Part shown: positions 8,529 through 15,176 of the stretch, piece after piece
Numbering within the stretch: the stretch's first letter is position 1
Layout of the letters: each line of letters begins with the position of its first letter
NCBI RefSeq assembly: GCF_035609205.1
Contig: NZ_CP141184.1
Span: 5,091,001-5,155,000, forward strand
Reading direction: 5' to 3'
Length of the DNA: 64,000 bases
DNA from: Hymenobacter sp. GOD-10R
GTDB taxonomy: Bacteria; Bacteroidota; Bacteroidia; Cytophagales; Hymenobacteraceae
Notes under the pieces: model-generated
Told to the model about the DNA's origin: nothing
What the model saw: the letters and a program-made list of their open reading frames with translations, nothing else
Database searches by the model: none
Translations under genes and position numbers: made by a program

Positions 8529-8536
8529 CAAAGGTA
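8529..8536 (-). promoter_or_regulatory. Candidate -7 box for the LptA-like gene
   Basis: The minus strand reads TACCTTTG, an exact TAnnTTTG match, 8 bases upstream of the ATG, the same spacing as in bamD. No clear TTG was found at -33. Confidence 0.45.
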
Positions 8537-8638
8537 CGGAAGGCCGACTGGTAACGCCCATCTTTGTATTGTAGTGTCCTCGCCCTACGCGAAGTAATCC
8601 GGATTGCAGCGGCAGGCTGCGCCAGAATCAACCTATCT

Positions 8639-9973
8639 ATGCTCGACCAAGTTCGCCAATTTATTGAAGAGCACCAGCTCTTCTCCCCTACCACCGATCC
8701 ATTACTCGTGGCCGTGAGCGGCGGCATCGATTCCGTTGCCCTCGCGGACGTGCTGCACAAGCTAGGTGTACAGTTCGCCATTGCTCACTGCCACTTCGGC
8801 CTCCGCGGCGAAGAAGCCGATGCGGATGAGGACTTTGTGCGCAAGCTGGCCAAAAAGTACGACGTGCCCTACTTCGCCGAGTTCTTCCAAACCAAAGCTT
8901 TTGCGGAAGAAGAAGGCATTTCAACTCAGATGGCTGCGCGCGTGCTGCGCTACGAGTGGTTTGAGCGGCTGCGGCAGACGCAGCAACTCAGCTATATTGC
9001 CACCGCTCACCACCAGCGCGACGCCGCCGAAACCATGCTCTTGAATCTCACGCACGGCACGGGGCTAGCGGGCTTGCACGGCATTCCAGCCAAGAACGGC
9101 TACATCGTGCGCCCTTTGCTAGGTATCGGCAAGGAAGAATTGTTCGACTACGTGGTTGAGCGCCGGCTTACGTGGCGTGAAGATTCTTCTAACGATAGCA
9201 CCACCTACCAGCGCAACCGCCTTCGCCACGACGTGATGCCCGTGCTGCGCGACATCAACCCCAACCTCGACCAAACGTTGCAATACACCGCCGAGCGCGT
9301 GGGCGGCGCCGAGGAAATCGTGCGGCGCTATGTAGCGGACACGGCCGCTCAAGCACAAACAGTAGAAGATGAGGTAACTTACCTCAGCATTGTGAGGCTG
9401 CAAGCCACCGCCGCCGTCGCGCTGGTGCTGCACGAACTGTTGCGGCCTTTCAACTTCTCGTACTTGGTAGTGAAAGACATTGTCGCCGCTTTTAAAGCTC
9501 CGGCCGGCCGGCAGTTTGAGTCGCCCACGCATACGTTGGTGAAAGACCGCGACCAGCTGGTTATCACGCGTAAAAACCTAGCTCGCTTCGGCACGCATCA
9601 GCTGATGGTTGGGCAACCGGAACTTATCGCCGATGGCTTGCGCCTGACGGCTACGTTGCGCGAAGCGGAAGGCTTCACCATACCGCGTGGTCGCAATGAA
9701 ACTGCCCTCGATGCCGACCGCCTTCAGTTTCCGCTGACGGTGCGCCGCTGGCAAGATGGCGACTGGTTTATGCCGATTGGCATGAAAGGAAAGAAGAAGC
9801 TATCCGACTTTCTGATCGACCAAAAAGTACCGCTGAACCTAAAAGAGGATGTGCGGGTGCTGGTCAACGCCGATGGCCGTATTGCCTGGGTTATCGGGCA
9901 TCGCCCCGATGAACGCTATAAAGTAACACCGGAAACGGAGCAAGTGCTGGTTTTGCGCGCGAGCAAAGCATAA
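8639..9973 (+). CDS. tilS: tRNA(Ile)-lysidine synthetase TilS
   Basis: TilS converts C34 of the CAU-anticodon tRNA-Ile to lysidine, switching its specificity from Met to Ile; it is essential in most bacteria. The start chosen is ATG at 8639, which begins MLDQVRQFIEEH, because upstream in-frame sequence lacks family character. The PP-loop ATP-binding motif SGGIDS is at about residues 27-32, followed by HCHFGLRGEEADADE and the HHQRDAAETMLLNLTHGTGL catalytic segment. The C-terminal TilS domain contains VRRWQDGDWFMPIGMKGKKK. About 444 residues, normal. It is transcribed divergently from the LptA-like gene. Confidence 0.95.
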   Translation: MLDQVRQFIEEHQLFSPTTDPLLVAVSGGIDSVALADVLHKLGVQFAIAHCHFGLRGEEADADEDFVRKLAKKYDVPYFAEFFQTKAFAEEEGISTQMAARVLRYEWFERLRQTQQLSYIATAHHQRDAAETMLLNLTHGTGLAGLHGIPAKNGYIVRPLLGIGKEELFDYVVERRLTWREDSSNDSTTYQRNRLRHDVMPVLRDINPNLDQTLQYTAERVGGAEEIVRRYVADTAAQAQTVEDEVTYLSIVRLQATAAVALVLHELLRPFNFSYLVVKDIVAAFKAPAGRQFESPTHTLVKDRDQLVITRKNLARFGTHQLMVGQPELIADGLRLTATLREAEGFTIPRGRNETALDADRLQFPLTVRRWQDGDWFMPIGMKGKKKLSDFLIDQKVPLNLKEDVRVLVNADGRIAWVIGHRPDERYKVTPETEQVLVLRASKA

Positions 9974-10103
9974 GGCTCTAGCTTTTTGTACGTTGCCGCT
10001 CAGCTTGTGCAACTACTTGCGTTATTGGAAAATCTACTGCTGAAGTGAACGGGTTTTACTTACATTTACACGTACCCCAACCTTCACCCCAATCCGTTCA
10101 CCG

Positions 10104-11045
10104 ATGAAAGTAACTGTAGTTGGAGCCGGAAACGTAGGCGCCACCTGTGCCGACGTTCTCGCCACCCGCGAAATCGCCAATGAAGTTGTATTAGTGGATA
10201 TCAAGGAAGGTTTTGCCGAAGGCAAGGCACTCGATATCTGGCAGAAATCACCCGTTATCGGCTACGACTCCCGCACCATCGGAGTAACCGGTGACTATAG
10301 CCGCACCGCCGACTCGGAAGTGGTCGTTATTACCTCGGGGCTACCGCGCAAGCCCGGCATGAGCCGCGATGACCTGATTTCAACTAACGCGGGCATCGTG
10401 AAATCGGTCACGGAGCAAGTGGTGAAGTACTCGCCCAATGCCATCATCATCGTAGTGAGCAATCCGCTCGACGTGATGACCTATCAGGCGCACCTCACGT
10501 CAGGGTTGCCACGGGATAAGGTATTTGGCATGGCCGGCATCCTAGATACGGCCCGCTACCGCGCTTTCCTGGCTGAAGCGCTCAACGTGAGTCCGAAAGA
10601 TATTCAGGCGGTACTTATGGGCGGCCACGGCGATACCATGGTACCCCTACCCCGCTACACCACTGTAGGCGGCATCCCGGTAACCGAACTGATTGGTAAA
10701 GAAGCTCTAGATGCTATCGTGCAGCGCACCGCAGTAGGTGGCGGCGAGCTAGTGAAATTGATGGGCACCTCGGCGTGGTATGCACCCGGCGCGGCAGCCG
10801 CCCAGATGGTAGAAGCTATTGTGCGCGACCAACGCCGCGTGTTCCCCGTATGCCTGAAGCTGGAAGGCGAGTACGGCATTGATGGCGTGTACCTAGGTGC
10901 CCCAGTTATCCTAGGCAAAAACGGTATCGAAAAGGTGCTAGAGCTTCAGCTCAATGCAGAAGAGAAAGCACTGCTCGAAACGTCGCGGGGCCATGTGAAG
11001 GAAGTGATGGATGCGCTGGATAAAATGGCATCAGCCACTGCGTAA
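10104..11045 (+). CDS. mdh: Malate dehydrogenase
   Basis: This 313-residue NAD-dependent enzyme of the TCA cycle interconverts malate and oxaloacetate. The Rossmann motif is VVGAGNVGA (residues 5-13), and D32 at the end of the second strand favours NAD. Substrate-binding arginines are in PRKPGMSR (R82 and R88) and near R151. The catalytic histidine is H175 in GGHGDTMVPL. The R82-K83-P84-G85-M86 loop identifies malate rather than lactate dehydrogenase of the LDH-like clade. It is a single-gene unit flanked by a strong bidirectional terminator downstream. Confidence 0.96.
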   Translation: MKVTVVGAGNVGATCADVLATREIANEVVLVDIKEGFAEGKALDIWQKSPVIGYDSRTIGVTGDYSRTADSEVVVITSGLPRKPGMSRDDLISTNAGIVKSVTEQVVKYSPNAIIIVVSNPLDVMTYQAHLTSGLPRDKVFGMAGILDTARYRAFLAEALNVSPKDIQAVLMGGHGDTMVPLPRYTTVGGIPVTELIGKEALDAIVQRTAVGGGELVKLMGTSAWYAPGAAAAQMVEAIVRDQRRVFPVCLKLEGEYGIDGVYLGAPVILGKNGIEKVLELQLNAEEKALLETSRGHVKEVMDALDKMASATA

Positions 11046-11061
11046 TTCATTCCGTGTAGCA

Positions 11062-11123
11062 ATACAGCGGTAAAGAAAAGACCCACCTGAGCGTTCAGGT
11101 GGGTCTTTTCTTTACCGCTGTAT
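11062..11123. terminator. Perfect 29-bp hairpin, bidirectional terminator
   Basis: The arms 11062-11090 and 11095-11123 are perfectly complementary over 29 bases around a 4-base loop. The core contains AAGACCCACCTGA. The arms include internal A and T runs that supply U-tracts on either strand. It lies between convergent mdh and the rhomboid gene. Confidence 0.9.
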
Positions 11124-11130
11124 GTTCCTC

Positions 11131-12021
11131 TTATTTCTGGCTCGCCCGAAACAGCTTTTGCTTTTCGTCTTTTGATAAGCTCTCGTAGCCTGAACGCGAA
11201 ATCTTATCTAGGATCAGATCAATCTCATCCTGTTCAGGCTTCACTACCGTGCCGCGACGGGCAGAAGTGGGTTCCTCCGTTCGGCCACGGTGGGTAACTC
11301 GCAGCCGCGGCCGGCCGCTAAACACGCTACCGACAAAATCGCCAACGGCTTGCACCGGACGACCTAGGTCGGTGCCACGCTGTAGCTGCTTGATAAACAC
11401 AAAACCTAGAACGGCGCCGCCAATGTGGGCTATTTCGCCACCCGCATTTCCTCCATCGATGCCAGCTAGAGAAATGAGAACAACAACGGCCGCGATGTAC
11501 TTAATGCGGACGGGCCCGAACAGAAACAAGTTGAACGTATAATCTGGCAGCAACGTGGCCGCGCCCACGATGATGGCCGTTACGGCACCCGAAGCACCTA
11601 GCACTTCGGCTGGCGGCCCCATGCGGAAGACCGGAATCAGGTTGTAGCTGAGCAGAAAGAACACCGCCCCTACTAATGCACCTAGGATGTAAAGGCTCAC
11701 CAGTTTCCGGTCGCCGAGGTACTCACGCACCAGCGAGCCAAACCAGTAGAGGTTTAGTAAGTTGAAAATAATGTGCAGAAAGCCTTGGTGTAGGAAAGCA
11801 TACGTGAGCACCGTCCAAGGGCGGCGCAGCAACGCGTCTGGCTCCGAGGGCAGGCTAAAGATGCGCACGACATCTTCATACAACTCGCCGCTACCGCCGA
11901 TAAATGTCACGACTCTGATCAGAATCAAAGCCACGAACACCAGCACGTTGATCAGCAGCAGCTGGTTCAGCGCATTATCACGGCGGTCGAAGGCAGTGCG
12001 AATGTCATTGAGAATACTCAT
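11131..12021 (-). CDS. Rhomboid family intramembrane serine protease (first of a tandem pair)
   Basis: This 296-residue polytopic protein cleaves substrates inside the membrane. The catalytic serine is in GASGA (LGASGAVTAIIVG), and the partner histidine is in IAHIGGAVLGF in a later helix, so the dyad is complete. Several hydrophobic helices are visible, starting LLLINVLVFVALILIRV; the FLHQGFLHIIFNLLNLYWF segment carries the family HxxxN region. A soluble basic tail of about 80 residues follows the last helix. It lies 12 bases downstream of a second, different rhomboid gene and is probably cotranscribed with it and mutL. Confidence 0.92.
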   Translation of the reverse strand: MSILNDIRTAFDRRDNALNQLLLINVLVFVALILIRVVTFIGGSGELYEDVVRIFSLPSEPDALLRRPWTVLTYAFLHQGFLHIIFNLLNLYWFGSLVREYLGDRKLVSLYILGALVGAVFFLLSYNLIPVFRMGPPAEVLGASGAVTAIIVGAATLLPDYTFNLFLFGPVRIKYIAAVVVLISLAGIDGGNAGGEIAHIGGAVLGFVFIKQLQRGTDLGRPVQAVGDFVGSVFSGRPRLRVTHRGRTEEPTSARRGTVVKPEQDEIDLILDKISRSGYESLSKDEKQKLFRASQK

Positions 12022-12033
12022 GAGACAAAGAAA

Positions 12034-12828
12034 TCAATAAAACTGCGAGCGGCCCCGCTCCCAGAATTTTAACACAATAAAGCCAATCAACAATCCGCCC
12101 AAATGAGCGAAGTGCGCCACATTGTCGCCTGGGGTGCGATGAATACCCCCGTACAGCTCGTAGAGCGCATAAAGCGTGACAAAATACTTGGCTTTAATTG
12201 GAAAGGGAAAGAAGAGCAACATGAGCTCCGTGTTCGGGAATAAATAGCCAAACGCAAACAAGAGTCCGAACAGTGCCCCCGAAGCACCTAGCATCCCAGC
12301 ATTCGGCGAGTTGAGGCTTTCGCTATACACAGCCTGTAATGTCTCGTTGGCCGAACTGATAAGCCCTTGATCGTTAGGGTTCCGCTGTAGCGCCGATGCG
12401 ACTGTTTGATAACCACTAGCTTCGGGGTAGTAGTTCTCGAAGAAATCTACCAAGCCAACGCCCGTTGGGTGCTCCTTAAATGCAATTCGCGCCTCGTTCA
12501 TTTGATGCAGCTCGTAGTACTTTACGCTAGAGTAAAGCATCCCCGCACCTAGGCCGCAAATCAGCCAGAATACCAGGAACCGTTCTCCTCCCCAGCGTTG
12601 CTCCAGTAGTGGGCCGAAGGAGATCAAGCCGAACATGTTCGACAGAATATGCCCCCAGCTACCATGCAAGAACATGTAGGTCAGAAACTGCCAGAGTTGA
12701 AAGTGAATAGAGCCAATCGGATACAGCGCTCCAAACAATGACACTTGCGGCCCTAGCTGAGTTTGCAACAGGTAGATACCGACGTTGATAAACAGGAGAA
12801 GCCGAACCGTCGGGGTAAGATTGAACAT
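12034..12828 (-). CDS. Rhomboid family intramembrane serine protease (second of a tandem pair)
   Basis: I chose the ATG at 12828 (MFNLTPTVRLLLFINV), which gives the usual start for these proteins; an ATG three codons upstream is possible. The family HGSWGHILSNMFGLISFGP segment, the catalytic serine in MLGASGALFGLLFAFGYLFP and the histidine in AHFAHLGGLLIGF are all present, so the dyad is intact. About 70 extra-membrane residues (YELHQMNEARIAFKEHPTG onward) sit between helices 2-3 and the catalytic helix and are absent from its neighbour, so the two proteins probably differ in substrates. The gene is separated from mutL by a palindrome-pair repeat. Confidence 0.92.
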   Translation of the reverse strand: MFNLTPTVRLLLFINVGIYLLQTQLGPQVSLFGALYPIGSIHFQLWQFLTYMFLHGSWGHILSNMFGLISFGPLLEQRWGGERFLVFWLICGLGAGMLYSSVKYYELHQMNEARIAFKEHPTGVGLVDFFENYYPEASGYQTVASALQRNPNDQGLISSANETLQAVYSESLNSPNAGMLGASGALFGLLFAFGYLFPNTELMLLFFPFPIKAKYFVTLYALYELYGGIHRTPGDNVAHFAHLGGLLIGFIVLKFWERGRSQFY

Positions 12829-12838
12829 GGGATGCAAG

Positions 12839-12946
12839 GTAGCGCGAAGCTCCAGCTTCGCGAATCGGTGAAGGTCATGAGTTGAACTAGCCTCAGCACA
12901 AATCGTTTAACGCGGCGCAAACCTGGAGCTTCGCACCGCTGGCTAC
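12839..12946. repeat. Palindrome-pair repeat (GAAGCTCCAGCTTC family), copy 1
   Basis: The left unit has the near-perfect palindrome CGCGAAGCTCCAGCTTCGCG at 12843-12862, preceded by GTAG. The right unit (about 12912-12946) is a decayed inverted copy (GGAGCTTCGC then GGCTAC). The right edge supplies the TAG stop of mutL on the minus strand. A second copy of this family lies upstream of bshA. Confidence 0.75.
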
Positions 12947-14895
12947 CCCTTACGAAAAAACTCTTGTAACTGACTAAGTTCCAGCAAGACCAACGTGCGG
13001 CGGCCGTCGGGCGTGTAGCTAGGTACCGAGCACGCAAATAATTTGTCGACGAGGGTGTTCATTTCTACTTCTGCTAGCCGACTACCGGTGCTGCTACTAG
13101 CTACTCGCCGGGCCAGAGCACGCGCCATTTGCTCCCGACGGTCGAGCCGCACCGAGCTAGCATTCATGCGAAATTGTTCGATCAGGCCTTCGAACAGTTC
13201 CTTCTCGTCGCGGGCAGGTACGTCGGCCGGGATGCCTTCCACGGCGATGGTGTTGGGGCCGAACTCCGTAAAACGGAAACCTAGGGCATGCAACGAATCG
13301 GTTACTTCGCGCAGCACCGCAAAATCCTGGGGCGAAAAGGTAACGGTCCGCGGAAACAACAACGTCTGCGACAGGCCACTCTCTCGCTCCAGCGCCTGCG
13401 TATATTGCTCATACAGAATACGCTCCCGTGCCGCTGCTTGGTCGATCAGCATCACACCCGACTTTACTGGCACCAACAGGTACTGCTGGTTTACCTGCAC
13501 CACTCGGTTGCCAGGACCGCTGCTGCTCTCGCGCAGCGGCAATTCGGCCGCCGCAGGTTCGGTTGGTTCTGCTGGCCTCGGCAGAGCAGGATTGTCTTTC
13601 GCGAAGGGATTCGTCGGAGGAGTGGCGGGCACGTCGGGCACCACCGTCTGGCCCAGGGAGCGGTAGAAATCCTCTAAGCCACGCTTGGCTTCTTCTGTTG
13701 GGCGCGGTGGTACATTCCGCTCGGGGATAACCTTTTCCTTGGCCGAGCTAGCTTCCTTCGGCGTAGCCGCCGCCCGAGCCGCGGCCGAAGCCAACGCATC
13801 AGGGCGGAAGTTTGTATCGAAGCTATTTTTTGCGGTATCGGAAATACGTAGCGGCTGGATGGGCGCAAAGTTGACGTCCCCCTCAAAATCCAGGGAAGGC
13901 GCCATATTGTGAATCCCCAATGACTGCTTCACAGCTGCTCGCACAATAGCGTACACGGTCTTCTCGTCCTCAAACTTGATTTCCGTCTTTGTGGGGTGCA
14001 CGTTGATGTCAATCGTTTTGGGGTCAAGTTCCAGAAACAGCACGTAGAAGGGGTGCGTATCGCGGGGCAATAGGCCTTCATAGGCAGCTAGCACGGCGTG
14101 GTTCAGGTAAGCCGAGCGAATGAAGCGGTTATTAACAAAGAAGAACTGGTCACCGCGGCTCTTCTTCGCTGACTCGGGCTTGCCGATGTAGCCTTTCACG
14201 CTGATAAACGGCGTCACTTCCTCGCACTGAGCTAGCTGTTCTTTGTAGCCATTGCCAAGCAGCGCCACAATCCGCTGGCTGAGCTTACCAGCCGGTAGGT
14301 TGAACACTTCTAACTCATTCTGGTGCAGGGAGAAGGAAATCTGTGGGTTAGCCAGCGCCACGTGCTGAAACTCATCCAGGATGTGACGCATCTCTACAGC
14401 GTTGCTCTTCAAGAAATTACGCCGAGCGGGCACATTGTAGAAGAGGTTTTTCACCGAGATGCTCGTGCCATCGGGGCAGGCCACAGGCTGCTGGCTGGTT
14501 ACCTGCGAGCCTTCCACCAGCAGCAGCGTGCCGGTATCGTAGTCGCGCTGCTTGGTGCGCAACTCGAGCTGCGACACAGCGGCAATACTGGCCAGCGCTT
14601 CGCCGCGAAAACCTAGGGTCCGAATCTTAAACAAGTCTTCCGTCGAACGGATCTTGCTGGTGGCATGGCGCTCCAAGCTCATCCGCGCATCGGTGGGCGA
14701 CATGCCCGCGCCGTTGTCGACTACTTGCACGAGCTGCTTGCCCGCTTCCTTGATGATCAAGCGAACCTGCGTGGCTTTAGCATCCACAGCATTTTCCAAC
14801 AACTCTTTGACCACTGAGGCCGGGCGTTGCACCACCTCGCCTGCCGCAATCTGATTGGCAAGGTACTCAGGGAGCAACTGAATCACGTCCGCCAT
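12943..14895 (-). CDS. mutL: DNA mismatch repair protein MutL
   Basis: This 650-residue GHKL ATPase couples MutS recognition to downstream repair. N-terminal motifs are ELLENAVDA (about 31-39), DNGAGM (60-65) and GFRGEALASI (about 95-104). A Pro/Ala-rich linker (about 370-440) leads to the C-terminal dimerisation domain. The nuclease signature, canonically DQHAxxExxxxE, reads DQAAARERILYE here, so the motif His is replaced by Ala. The C-terminal CPHGRP-like stretch reads TPDGRR. Whether nicking activity remains cannot be told from sequence. The TAG stop comes from the edge of the adjacent repeat. Confidence 0.95.
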   Translation of the reverse strand: MADVIQLLPEYLANQIAAGEVVQRPASVVKELLENAVDAKATQVRLIIKEAGKQLVQVVDNGAGMSPTDARMSLERHATSKIRSTEDLFKIRTLGFRGEALASIAAVSQLELRTKQRDYDTGTLLLVEGSQVTSQQPVACPDGTSISVKNLFYNVPARRNFLKSNAVEMRHILDEFQHVALANPQISFSLHQNELEVFNLPAGKLSQRIVALLGNGYKEQLAQCEEVTPFISVKGYIGKPESAKKSRGDQFFFVNNRFIRSAYLNHAVLAAYEGLLPRDTHPFYVLFLELDPKTIDINVHPTKTEIKFEDEKTVYAIVRAAVKQSLGIHNMAPSLDFEGDVNFAPIQPLRISDTAKNSFDTNFRPDALASAAARAAATPKEASSAKEKVIPERNVPPRPTEEAKRGLEDFYRSLGQTVVPDVPATPPTNPFAKDNPALPRPAEPTEPAAAELPLRESSSGPGNRVVQVNQQYLLVPVKSGVMLIDQAAARERILYEQYTQALERESGLSQTLLFPRTVTFSPQDFAVLREVTDSLHALGFRFTEFGPNTIAVEGIPADVPARDEKELFEGLIEQFRMNASSVRLDRREQMARALARRVASSSTGSRLAEVEMNTLVDKLFACSVPSYTPDGRRTLVLLELSQLQEFFRKG

Positions 14896-14966
14896 GGGCC
14901 GGGAACTGAAGTTGAGAATGAATAGGTTAACAAAAGCAAAAGTGGCGCGGCGAGGTCGAAGCTACA

Positions 14967-14996
14967 TTTGGCCTCGGGAAATAATCCGTAACTTCG
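14967..14996 (+). promoter_or_regulatory. Candidate promoter upstream of the GH3-beta-lactamase gene
   Basis: TTTG at 14967-14970, an 18-base spacer and TAACTTCG at 14989-14996 make a good Bacteroidota-type promoter with one mismatch in the -7 box. Transcription would begin near 15003, leaving a leader of about 170 bases before the ATG at 15177. That leader contains a 40-codon frame starting TTG (15007-15129) that I cannot assign. Confidence 0.5.
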
Positions 14997-15176
14997 CGGC
15001 CAACCTTTGTTTGCGCAGCACCGAGTGGAATTCCGCATCGGTGTTTTGGGAACGTTTGACGCCACCGCGGAGGCAGCTAAAATGGCCGCCAACGAGGCGT
15101 TTATTGCTTTCAATAGTAGACAAAAGTAGGGCTATTTCCGCTCGAATTCAACATTACGTTATCATCACGGGAGCCG

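Noticed and set aside
14883..15113. Minus-strand frame ahead of mutL
   Set aside because: It overlaps the mutL start, has no recognisable domain, and its composition is like non-coding sequence.
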